A stretch of DNA of 64,000 nt from Saprospiraceae bacterium (GTDB lineage Bacteria; Bacteroidota; Bacteroidia; Chitinophagales; Saprospiraceae). Location of the stretch: positions 1 through 64,000 of the forward strand of contig JAHBTU010000001.1 in NCBI GenBank assembly GCA_019638455.1. The letters run 5' to 3'. Positions 1 through 9,300 of the stretch are shown piece after piece. The stretch's first letter is position 1. Every line of letters starts with the position of its first letter. Made by a program: the position numbers and the translations under genes. Below the pieces are notes generated by a model that worked only from the letters and a program-made list of their open reading frames with translations, was not told the DNA's origin and searched no databases.

Positions 1-111
1 CTATGAATACGCAAACGCCAGTTTTCCCAAAAATTGCAAACACCCGACACCGCCAAGTCTGCGTGATGCCTTAGGTTTGCCAATTGTTTTGTTTCACTAT
101 TTTTTATTTAG

Positions 112-3100
112 ATGAAAAACCGCTTTGCTTTCGTGTTCTTGATGTGGGTGGCAGTACAGCCGCTTTTTGCTCAAAATTGGACTTCCGCCGAAAACCCTGC
201 TGCTGATTATCCCACCTTGCGGCAGGCATTTTATGATTTTTGGGAAGGAAAAACGCCGGGGAAAGGTCAGGGTTACAATGTGTTCAAGCGCTGGGAATGG
301 TTCTGGCAAAGTCGCGTTTTGCCCGACGGGAGTTTTCCGCCCGCGAATATCAAGGAAATAGAATGGGGCAATTACTTGGCGGCTCGCCCCGGGAAGGGCG
401 GTATCTCGGCAGCTAATTGGACGAGCATGGGGCCGAACTATTCCGCTTCGGGCTACAACGGTATTGGCCGGGTGAACTGCATCGCCGTTGACCCGAGTGC
501 TGCCAATACGATTTGGGTGGGCGCGCCAACGGGTGGCTTGTGGAAGACGGAAAATGGTGGCGCGACGTGGACGACCCACACGGACCAACTGACGGTGCTC
601 AGCGTGACGGCCGTGGCCATTGACCCGCTCAATCCGAAGGTGATGTATCTCGGCACGGGCGACGGGTTTGGTAACTTCGAGCCTTCGATTGGCATTTTGA
701 AATCAACGGATGGCGGCCTCACTTGGAACACTACTGGCCTGTCATGGAATCTCACCAATTACCGATATATCCGCCACATCGTGGTGCATCCGACCTCCAC
801 AGCGACTGTATTGGCAGCGACCAGCGACGGGATGTACCGCACGACCAACGGGGGCGCGACTTGGGCCAAAGTGTCGAACGGCAATTTTTTCGATGTGCGA
901 TTCAAACCCGGCGCACCGGAGGTTATGTATGCCGCGACGAACAACCAAGTGCGCAAATCCATCAATGGCGGGGCCACTTGGGCCAATGTGCAGACCATTC
1001 CGAATTCGGGGCGGGTGGTGTTGGCAGTGACACCCGCTCATAAGGACATGGTGGTGGCCGCCAGCAGTTCCGATGCGTCGGCGACCTACGGTTCGTTCAA
1101 CGGGTTGTATGTCTCGACCAACAGCGGCAGCAATTTTGCCTTGAAATCTTCCACGCCCAATTTGCTGGATGGCTCTTCCACGGGTTCCAGTGATAGGGGG
1201 CAGGGATGGTACGACTTCTGCGTGGCCGTCAGTCCCACAGATTCCAACCTGATTTTTGTGGGGGGGGTGAATTTGTGGAAATCGAGCGACGGCGGTGTCT
1301 CTTGGAGCCTCGCCACATTTTGGCACAACGGTGCCCCCAGCGGCGTACCCGTGAACCACGCCGACAAACACGCCCTGCTGTGGTTGGACAATGTGCTGTA
1401 TCAAGGATGCGATGGCGGCATTTACAAGACAACGGACGACGGCGTGTCGTGGGAAGACATCAGCGGCAATTTGGCCATTAGCCAGATGTATCGCTTGGGA
1501 GTGTCGCAATCGGACGACAAGGTGATTTGCGGCTTGCAGGACAACGGCACGAAACTGCGAAGCCATTCGGGGGTTTGGACGGACAATATCGGCGGCGATG
1601 GCATGGAATGTTTCATTCACCCTACCAATTCCAATATCATGTACGGCGAATACCAATCGGGCAACATTCGCCGCTCCACGAATGGGGGCAATTCGTGGAC
1701 CAACATTCACCAAAATGTGCCGGGGCAGCCGCAGGGCGCATGGGTGACGCCTTTCGTGATGGACCCCAACATCAGCTCCACGATTTATGTGGGGTATCGG
1801 GATGTTTATAAGAGCACGAATCAGGGGAATGATTGGACGAGTATTTCTTCCTTGAATTCGGTGTTTGATTTGCAGCACATCGCAGTGGCGCCTTCCAACA
1901 GCGCGGTGATATACGTCAGCGATGGCGACCAAGTGTTTTTGACCACCAATGGCGGCGACACTTGGGGCAACGTGACCGGAAATTTGCCCACCAACGATGG
2001 CATTACTTACCTGACCGTGGACCCGCACGATGCGAACATTGCATTTGTGACATTTGGGGGATACACGGCGGGTCAAAAGGTGTTTTTCACGACAACGGGC
2101 GGCACGACGTGGGCCAACATCTCCGGCACCTTGCCCAATATCCCTGCAAATTGTGTGTTGGTGCAGCCCAACAGCAAAGGGGTGCTTTACATGGGCATGG
2201 ACGTGGGCGTTTTTCGCCGGGAGTCTGGCGCGACGGATTGGGAACTGTTCAACGAGGGGCTGCCCAACGTCATCATCACGGAATTGGAAATTCGGCACAG
2301 CACGGGAAAAATCCGCGCTTCCACTTATGGGCGCGGTCTGTGGGAATCGGACCTCGAACCGCTTCAAAGTTGTGTGCCCGTGAGCAATCTTTCTGCTGCA
2401 AACGCCCAGCCGCGTGCGGCCACCTTGCAATGGGGCACGGTGAATGTGGCACTTGGCTATGAAGTGGAATGGCGCGAGGTGGGCGAAACGGAGTGGCAGT
2501 TGTGGCAAGACGTTGCGGGCACTTCGCTGACGTTGACCTATTTGAAGCCTTGCACGCAGTATGAATTTCGGGTGCAGGCGATTTGTGGGGGCGAAACGGG
2601 CGGGTATTCGGCCACTCAGACCTTTCAGACGACGGGTTGCAGCCAATACTGCAATGCTTACGGTAGCGCCGCTGCCGTGCAAGGCACCTTGCCGCAGGAA
2701 TGGATTGAAAGTGTGTCGTTTGGCAGTATTGAACAGGTTTCTGGCAACGACTGGGGTTACAATGATTTTACCCATCTCACCACGGAATTGCTTCAAGGCG
2801 AGACGTTTGCCATTGACTTGAAGCCCGGCTTTTCGGATACGGCCTTCGCGGAGGCTTGGGCCGTTTGGATTGATTTCAACAAGGACAATCAATTTGGCGA
2901 CGACGAATTGGTCTTCGCGCACTCTGGAAGCGCTGGCCCGGTGTCGGGCGACATAACGCTGCCCCCCGTGTCTCTCCCGGGCAACGTGCGGATGCGGGTG
3001 AGTATGCGGCGCGATGAGGCAACGAGTGCCTGTGACTTGTTCGACTTCGGCGAGGTGGAGGATTACAGACTGACCATCAAAAAAGTGGTGCCGGAAATGA

Positions 3101-3648
3101 CGCTCGTGCCCGCCGTGGTGAATTTCCCTGCCGATGGCGGGAGCCAAGAACTGGTGCTGACGACCAATTGCGATTGGAGTGCGGCGAACGTGCCTGCCTG
3201 GCTGACGGTGACCCCGCCATCGGGTGGGGCGGATACGGTAACGCTGACCATCGCGGCGGCAGCCAACGATTCCGTGGCGGGCCGAACGGTCACGCTTAAT
3301 TTTACGGGCTGCAATGGACAGATTGTCAGAAACTTGGTAGTGACGCAAAATGGGGCGACTACCTCCAGCGCCGATGCCTCATCTTTCACTCGAAACAACG
3401 TTGTATGCGTGCCCAACCCTGCCAATGAATCCGCTTGGTTTTTGATTCAGGCCGTGCGGATGCAGACGGTGCGTATTGAATTACTCGGCGCTGATGGCCG
3501 CGTGAGGACTACCCTGAACAACATTGCGGTGAACACGGGAGACAACCTCGTGGCTTGGCATCCGCGTGACTTGCCGACGGGTGCTTACTGGTTCAGGTGC
3601 TTTTTTGAAAATGAGGTGGTGAGCGGGAAAGTGGTGGTGACGCATTGA
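112..3648 (+). CDS. Secreted BNR/sortilin-repeat protein with FN3, GEVED, BACON and T9SS C-terminal domains
   Basis: The 1178-residue protein has an N-terminal signal peptide (hydrophobic core FAFVFLMWVAV, cleavage near PLFAQ). Residues of about 95-760 hold eleven or so BNR/VPS10-like blades with the signature S/T-x-D/N-G-G-x-T/S-W (for example KTENGGATW, KSTDGGLTW, KSSDGGVSW). A fibronectin type III domain follows (about 760-845), then a GEVED domain ending in FGEVEDYRL, a BACON-like Ig domain (about 1005-1085) and a type A T9SS sorting domain in the last 80 residues (VPNPANES ... LPTGAYWFRC). This is the family layout of large secreted beta-propeller proteins of Bacteroidota. The protein is expected on the cell surface or released, and no enzymatic motif is visible. 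The next gene starts soon after and may be co-transcribed. The domain calls are firm; the ligand is unknown. Confidence 0.93.
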   Translation: MKNRFAFVFLMWVAVQPLFAQNWTSAENPAADYPTLRQAFYDFWEGKTPGKGQGYNVFKRWEWFWQSRVLPDGSFPPANIKEIEWGNYLAARPGKGGISAANWTSMGPNYSASGYNGIGRVNCIAVDPSAANTIWVGAPTGGLWKTENGGATWTTHTDQLTVLSVTAVAIDPLNPKVMYLGTGDGFGNFEPSIGILKSTDGGLTWNTTGLSWNLTNYRYIRHIVVHPTSTATVLAATSDGMYRTTNGGATWAKVSNGNFFDVRFKPGAPEVMYAATNNQVRKSINGGATWANVQTIPNSGRVVLAVTPAHKDMVVAASSSDASATYGSFNGLYVSTNSGSNFALKSSTPNLLDGSSTGSSDRGQGWYDFCVAVSPTDSNLIFVGGVNLWKSSDGGVSWSLATFWHNGAPSGVPVNHADKHALLWLDNVLYQGCDGGIYKTTDDGVSWEDISGNLAISQMYRLGVSQSDDKVICGLQDNGTKLRSHSGVWTDNIGGDGMECFIHPTNSNIMYGEYQSGNIRRSTNGGNSWTNIHQNVPGQPQGAWVTPFVMDPNISSTIYVGYRDVYKSTNQGNDWTSISSLNSVFDLQHIAVAPSNSAVIYVSDGDQVFLTTNGGDTWGNVTGNLPTNDGITYLTVDPHDANIAFVTFGGYTAGQKVFFTTTGGTTWANISGTLPNIPANCVLVQPNSKGVLYMGMDVGVFRRESGATDWELFNEGLPNVIITELEIRHSTGKIRASTYGRGLWESDLEPLQSCVPVSNLSAANAQPRAATLQWGTVNVALGYEVEWREVGETEWQLWQDVAGTSLTLTYLKPCTQYEFRVQAICGGETGGYSATQTFQTTGCSQYCNAYGSAAAVQGTLPQEWIESVSFGSIEQVSGNDWGYNDFTHLTTELLQGETFAIDLKPGFSDTAFAEAWAVWIDFNKDNQFGDDELVFAHSGSAGPVSGDITLPPVSLPGNVRMRVSMRRDEATSACDLFDFGEVEDYRLTIKKVVPEMTLVPAVVNFPADGGSQELVLTTNCDWSAANVPAWLTVTPPSGGADTVTLTIAAAANDSVAGRTVTLNFTGCNGQIVRNLVVTQNGATTSSADASSFTRNNVVCVPNPANESAWFLIQAVRMQTVRIELLGADGRVRTTLNNIAVNTGDNLVAWHPRDLPTGAYWFRCFFENEVVSGKVVVTH

Positions 3649-3710
3649 GGAATTATATTTGTCTCCCAAAAAAACAGGCCGTGCGATTTCAATGGGACAT
3701 AAAAAAAAGG

Positions 3711-6167
3711 ATGCCCCGCTTTTCGAGAGTGGTCAATTTTCGGAAAGCGGGGATAAGGTTTGTGGCCCTCGTTCGTCGGCGCCCCAAAACGAGCGTTTCC
3801 TGTCTCGCGCTCTTCCTGCTCTGGCTCTTTTGCCTGCCGCGCCCCTTGTTCGACAAACCCATTTCAGTGATTTTGGAAGACCGGGACGGCGAATTGTTGG
3901 GCGCCCGCATCGCGGCGGACGGGCAGTGGCGATTTCCACTGACTGATTCGGTTCCTGAAAAATATGCCGCCTGCGTGGTGGCATTTGAGGACAAACGCTT
4001 TTGGTGGCATCCCGGCGTGGACCCCTTGAGTCTGGGCAGAGCCTTGTGGAGCAACCTGCAACATCGGCGCGTGGTCAGCGGCGGCAGCACCCTCACCATG
4101 CAGGTGGTGCGACTCATGCGCGACAACCCGCCGCGCACCGTTTGGCAAAAAATGGTGGAAATGTTCATGGCCACCCGGCTCGAACTGACTTATTCCAAAC
4201 GCGAAATACTTGGCCTCTATGCAGCCCATGCCCCTTTTGGCGGCAACGTGGTGGGGCTTGAAGCCGCTTCGTGGCGCTATTACGGCAAACGACCTGAATT
4301 GCAGACTTGGGCCGAAGCGGCGACATTAGCCGTTTTGCCCAACGCCCCCGCGCTCATTCACCCCGGAAGGAATCGCGATTTTTTGTTAAAAAAAAGAAAC
4401 CGTTTGCTGGAAAAATTGCGCGACAAGGGCAAACTCACCGCCGTCGAGTGCGAGCTTTCCAAAGAAGAACCGCTGCCCGACGAACCCGTGCCACTGCCGC
4501 AACTCGCGCCCCATCTGCTCGACCGGTTGAGGGTTGAGGGTGGAGGGTGGAGGGTGAAAGGCAAAAAAAATCCTTCCACCCTCAACCGCTTCCACACCAC
4601 GATTGACCTCCACTTGCAACGCCGCGTAATCGAAATCCTGCAACGGCGACACGCGATTTACCGGGGAAATGGGGTGCACAACATGGCCGCTGTGGTGCTG
4701 GATGTGCAAACCGGCGATGTGTTGGCCTACGTCGGCAACATCTCTGACGCGGGCAAGGAACACGGCGAATCGGTGGACATCATCGCCGCGCCACGCAGCA
4801 CGGGCAGCATTTTGAAACCCTACCTCTATGCCCTCGCGCTCGAAAGTGGTGACATCCTGCCCAAGAGCCTGCTCCACGACGTGCCGACGCAATTGGGCAA
4901 CTACCGCCCCGAAAACTTCCATGAAAGCTACGACGGCATGGTGCCAGCCAAACGCGCCCTCATCCGCTCGCTCAACATTCCCTTCGTGTTGCTGCTTCAG
5001 CAGTATGGCCTTGAAAAATTCCACTTCAACCTTCAGCGCCTCGGCATTTCCACCCTCAGCCGCCCTTCCGCTCACTACGGACTTTCGCTCATTCTTGGTG
5101 GCGCGGAAGCCAATTTGCTCGACATCACCAACGTGTATGCTTGCATGGCTCGCACATTGGGCAGTTTCTACGACCGCAATGGCCGCTACGCCCCCGACGA
5201 TTTTCACCCACCCAATTTTTTCTCAACCCCTCAACCCCTCAACCCCTCAACTCCCCAACTCACCACCCCCCAATTGCTTAGCGCCGGCGCCATCTGGCAC
5301 ACTTTCGAGGCCATGCGCGAGGTGGAGCGCCCCAACAGCGCGGGCGAATGGGAACTCTTTTCGGCCAGTCGCCCCATTGCTTGGAAGACAGGGACGAGCA
5401 TTGGCTTCCGCGATGCCTGGGCCGCTGGGACGACACCGCGCTACGCGGTGGGCGTGTGGGTCGGCAATGCGAGCGGCGAAGGGCGACCGGGGCTGTTGGG
5501 CGTGGAATTGGCTGCGCCAGTGCTGTTCGAGATTTTTGAGCAATTGCCCGGCGGGGGGACGACGGAGTGGTTTTACCCACCTTACGATGACATGGAAGAA
5601 GCGGCAGTGTGCCGCCAAAGTGGTTTTCGAGCAGGCGATTATTGTGACGTGGATACGGTCTGGATTCCAGAAAGTGGCTTGAAAGCGGCTGTTTGCCCCT
5701 ACCATCAATGGCTGCATCTGGATGCGAGCGGGGCTTGGCAGGTCAACAGCGATTGCGAGTCGCCTGCTTCGATGCAACACCGAGCGTGGTTCGTGTTGCC
5801 GCCTGTGGAGGAGTATTATTTCAAAACCAAAACCCCGTGGTACCAATCTCCACCGCCGTTTCGGGCGGATTGCCTTGCCTCCAATATGGTGCAGCAAAAC
5901 GCGCCGATGCAATTGATTTATCCGAAAAACCCCGCTCGCATTTACGTCCCGGTGAATCTGGATGGTCAATTGAGCAGCACCGTGTTCCAAGTGGCGCATC
6001 GCAAGCCCGACACGGAGGTGTTTTGGCACTTGGACGGGGTCTATCTCGGTAGCACGAAGACGTTTCACCAAATGGCCCTTCAGCCTCCGGTGGGCACGCA
6101 CACCCTTACGCTGGTGGATAAGGACGGCTATCAGTTAAAACAGGGATTTGAGATTGTGGGGAAGTAG
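3711..6167 (+). CDS. pbpC: Penicillin-binding protein 1C (bifunctional glycosyltransferase/transpeptidase)
   Basis: The 818-residue class A PBP begins with a basic stretch and one membrane anchor (VSCLALFLLWLFCL). The GT51 transglycosylase shows EDKRFWWHPGVD and GGSTLTMQ. The transpeptidase shows the SxxK box in RSTGSILKP, an SLN box (IRSLNIPF) and AWKTGTS. The last 90 residues match the BiPBP_C domain of PBP1C enzymes. It should polymerise and possibly cross-link peptidoglycan in the periplasm. The ATG at 3711 follows an A-rich AAGG stretch; the in-frame TTG at 3645 would overlap the previous stop codon and add 22 residues that are not hydrophobic, so I prefer 3711. Oddities: two tandem-repeat insertions lie in frame, a 7-bp array near 4525-4587 and an 8-bp array near 5222-5269. 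Both encode Pro/Ser/Thr/Gly-rich linkers absent from typical PBP1C. The gene ends in TAG. Confidence 0.93.
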   Translation: MPRFSRVVNFRKAGIRFVALVRRRPKTSVSCLALFLLWLFCLPRPLFDKPISVILEDRDGELLGARIAADGQWRFPLTDSVPEKYAACVVAFEDKRFWWHPGVDPLSLGRALWSNLQHRRVVSGGSTLTMQVVRLMRDNPPRTVWQKMVEMFMATRLELTYSKREILGLYAAHAPFGGNVVGLEAASWRYYGKRPELQTWAEAATLAVLPNAPALIHPGRNRDFLLKKRNRLLEKLRDKGKLTAVECELSKEEPLPDEPVPLPQLAPHLLDRLRVEGGGWRVKGKKNPSTLNRFHTTIDLHLQRRVIEILQRRHAIYRGNGVHNMAAVVLDVQTGDVLAYVGNISDAGKEHGESVDIIAAPRSTGSILKPYLYALALESGDILPKSLLHDVPTQLGNYRPENFHESYDGMVPAKRALIRSLNIPFVLLLQQYGLEKFHFNLQRLGISTLSRPSAHYGLSLILGGAEANLLDITNVYACMARTLGSFYDRNGRYAPDDFHPPNFFSTPQPLNPSTPQLTTPQLLSAGAIWHTFEAMREVERPNSAGEWELFSASRPIAWKTGTSIGFRDAWAAGTTPRYAVGVWVGNASGEGRPGLLGVELAAPVLFEIFEQLPGGGTTEWFYPPYDDMEEAAVCRQSGFRAGDYCDVDTVWIPESGLKAAVCPYHQWLHLDASGAWQVNSDCESPASMQHRAWFVLPPVEEYYFKTKTPWYQSPPPFRADCLASNMVQQNAPMQLIYPKNPARIYVPVNLDGQLSSTVFQVAHRKPDTEVFWHLDGVYLGSTKTFHQMALQPPVGTHTLTLVDKDGYQLKQGFEIVGK
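4525..4587 (+). repeat. In-frame inverted heptanucleotide array inside pbpC
   Basis: Five 7-bp units run from 4525 to 4559 (GGTTGAG twice, GGTGGAG twice, GGTGAAA). After an A-rich spacer, two inverted units (TTCCACC, CTCAACC) lie at 4574-4587, so the whole can fold into a hairpin. It encodes about 21 residues (VEGGGWRVKG... PSTLNRF) between the transglycosylase and transpeptidase domains. The unit matches the large array in the glycosyltransferase at 30.9-31.1 kb. Confidence 0.85.
5222..5269 (+). repeat. In-frame octanucleotide tandem repeat inside pbpC
   Basis: CTCAACCC is repeated three times, followed by the degenerate units CTCAACTC, CCCAACTC and ACCACCCC. It encodes a Pro/Thr/Gln-rich linker (STPQPLNPSTPQLTTPQ) on the N-terminal side of the KTG box. 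Because the unit is 8 bp, a change of one unit would shift the reading frame. Confidence 0.85.
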
Positions 6168-6226
6168 CGGTGGTGCTTGAACCCCGGTGAGTGCTATTAC
6201 TGAACAAAAACTCACCCAATAGGACT

Positions 6227-6293
6227 CAGGGCAAACGCATCAAAATGGCACAAACCTCTCCGAGGTCGGTTGTATTTTGATGCGTTTGCCCTG
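6227..6293. repeat. Perfect 20-bp inverted repeat between convergent genes
   Basis: The left arm (6227-6246, beginning CAGGGCAAACGC) and right arm (6274-6293) are exact reverse complements around a 27-nt loop. The loop itself holds a short hairpin (ACCTC/GAGGT). It sits between the convergent pbpC and the HYR gene, where a bidirectional terminator would be expected, but it has no clear T-run. It could equally be a REP-like palindrome. Confidence 0.8.
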
Positions 6294-6328
6294 CCCACCG
6301 GGACTCAAGCTACTCATGTTGCTGCGAT

Positions 6329-9300
6329 TTATCTCAACACCACCATCTTGCGCACGGCGCTTTCTGTCGGCGTTTCCAGTTTGTAGTACAACACTCCCTT
6401 AGCCTCGACGAGATGCCTGTCGAGCCGGATGGTGTTGTAGCCGCTTGGGTAATGTGCCGAGTGTGCGTGGAGCAAGCGCCCTGTCTCGTCAAAGATGCGC
6501 AGCGTGGCTTCGCAGGCTTCGGGCAATTGGAAGCCGATGAGGGTGTGCGCGTCGAACGGATTCGGACGATTCTGGTAGAGAGCAAACCCTGGCCGAACGT
6601 TGGTACCATCGTCGAAGCGCAAGGCGATGTTAGCGTAGTTGAATGCATTGTGGGAATTTCCTTCCTCCATCTCGTACCCTTCCGCCCGCGTGATGCGGCT
6701 GGAAATGGAGAGCATATCGCTTAATTGCCCGGCTTTGCGCGCGCGGAACGCGACGGAAAACGCCTGTGCGCCATGTTCGACCGAAGTGGTGAGGGCATCC
6801 TCAAACACCCCGAAGTTGGTCAGACTGATTCCTTCGCCCGGCACCACTTCCAAGAGTTCCAAGTGGTGGAAATCCAGCGTGAACTGATAACCCAGCAGGG
6901 CGGCGGCAGGTCGGAACGGGACGCTCAGCACTTCGCCTGCCTGCACCCTTCGGTTGCTCACGTCGAAGAACAACGTTTTGTCCCAACGGTCGTCGGAGGG
7001 CAGCAGGCTATCGCCGCTTGCCGAGTTGTTCACGTCGCCCACTTTCACGCCCACGAAGTCTTCGTTTGTGTAGCTGGCACTGACATTGTTGCGGGAGATG
7101 TTTTCAGGGAACGGTGTTTCAAACGGGTTTTCGGGATTTGGGAAATCGAAGCTTTTGTCCACGAAACGCCAAGAGGTGTTGGCGGGCAATTCGTCGTAGA
7201 TGCCGAGGATGAGTTTGCGCAGCTCCACGATGTCGAAGGTCGTGATGGAGTTCGACTTGTTGGCATCGGCGGCAATCATCTTGTAAGGGCTGCCGAGCGG
7301 GTCAATGGCCAGTATGTGTCTGCTGATGAGCAACAAATCGGCGGTGCTGACTCCGTTGAGGTGGTTGATGTTCTTGACGGGTGTCACGGAGTAGTCGCCG
7401 TTGAGCGGCACCGCGCTTTTGAACTGATAAAAGCCCTGCGGGTCGTTGTCGGTGCTCAAATTGGTAGGCGGTGGGGAGACTGCGAGGAGTATTGTTGCTT
7501 GCGCGACGGCAGTTCCCAGTTCGGTGGTCAGTTGCCCTGCCACATCGAAGTTGATGTTTTGGCAGGAGGTGTCGCCGACGAGCACGGTTACTTGCGCGGT
7601 GCAAAAATTCGTGTTGCCAGCCAAGTCCATTGCCCAGAGTTGTACCGAGTTGTTCCCCAAATCGGTGCAGTTGAACTCGAGGGAGGTTTCGGTTGGGAAG
7701 TCGGGGCCGCCGCCTTTTTTAAGGCCAAACACCAAGAGGTCTGGGGGCGTATGGTTGTCGGTCGCAATTTGCAGGATGTCGCTCACTTGAAGCGTCACAG
7801 GAGCGTTGTCGAAAATGGTCAGAGAGAAGGGGTCGCAAGTGACTTCCGGCGGATGTGCATCTTTCACGACGAAACTGTATTCGCAGGTGGTTTCGTTGCC
7901 GCAGTCGTCCGTGACGGTCCATTCGATTTTGTGCGAGCCGTAAGGCAGCTCTGGCACGGTGAATTGGCTGGGGCTGGCTTCCGAGTTCCAGACGACGTGT
8001 CCTGTTTTTTTCTTGCCCGACACGGTTGTTTGCAAAGCAAAACGGTATTTCTCCGCAGCATCCACGGGGCGGTTGTCGAACTCACGTGATTCGCCGCCGG
8101 AATAGTTTGGATTGGCGGCGTTGCCGAAGTTGACCGTGCCGGGCGCGGGCGGGTCTTCGCTGTTTATCACGGTCTCGTGCACGGTGTCATTGTCCAAATC
8201 GAGGAACAGGAGGTATCGCATGGTCACTGCCGAATCGGTGCAGAGGTCAGTGGCCGTCAGGGACAGGGGAGCCATGCCCTCACACAAGTCGGGTCTGTTG
8301 GTTTGAGGGTCGAACCAATTTCCACCATTCCAGAGCAGTGTGTCATTGACGGAAGTGTCGCCAAACATGAGCGCGGTGGGGTGGCAGTCATCAATGGTGG
8401 GGACCTGATTGTCAATGATTTTGATAAATTGCTTGTACCTATAACCATTGGTCGTTAGCGACCAAAAGGTGCTGTAATCGGTCGGTTCGGGGTCGTCGAA
8501 ATTGACGTTAATTACCGTAGGTGCCCAAGGGGCGGCTGTTCCCGGCGCAGAGATAATCGGCCCCGTCAGGTTGTCGGGGTTGTTGGCTGCGGAGTCAGGT
8601 TCGGGATTGGGCACGTCGGTAATGGGTAAGTTGGGATTGTAGTCACACCAATTGATGATGGTCCAATGCCGCTCGATGATGCGGCAATAACCTTGCGGGT
8701 CGGGAATTTCGACATCCTCATAGGTCATGGACATTGATTCGCAATCCACGCCGAAAAAAAGCGGCACGCCGTAGTCGCTGGAGTCGTTGCAACCTTCCAC
8801 TACGGCATCGTCGGGGAAGCGTATGTAGTAATCTTGTTGGTATGTCACCACGATGCTTTGGGAGCATTGGGCGTTTTGACCAGAATTAGTGTCAAAAACG
8901 CGGTAGATGCGCGTGATGGTGCCGCGACTGCAAATCGTGTCGAACAAATCGTATCCCGCCAAGAGCTCGACGGAGTCAACATTGCAGGAAAATTCGGCAT
9001 CCCCATACGACACAAGCGTGGGGTCGAAATTTTCACACGTCACGGTGACATCGGGCGGCAGGTCGCAACGCGGTGGGTTGTTGTCCACGATGCTGGCCTG
9101 CACAAAGCAGATAGCCGATTGCCCGTCGCCATAATCTGCTGAGACTGGGCCTGCCGGAACAAACACGTCGTACACTTTCAGCATGAGTATTACGGTCTTT
9201 CCAATATCCGCGCAGCACAACAGGGTGGTGTCGTCCAACTCGTTCGCGCCGCCGCAAGGAGGGTCCGGGTCGTTGCGCTGCACTTTGAAATAAAGGGTGC

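Noticed and set aside
742..3348. Very long open frame on the minus strand opposite the BNR-repeat gene
   Set aside because: It lacks signal peptide, domain motifs and start context, and its sequence is rich in His/Arg as expected from the complement of a biased coding strand. The plus-strand gene has clear repeats and domains.
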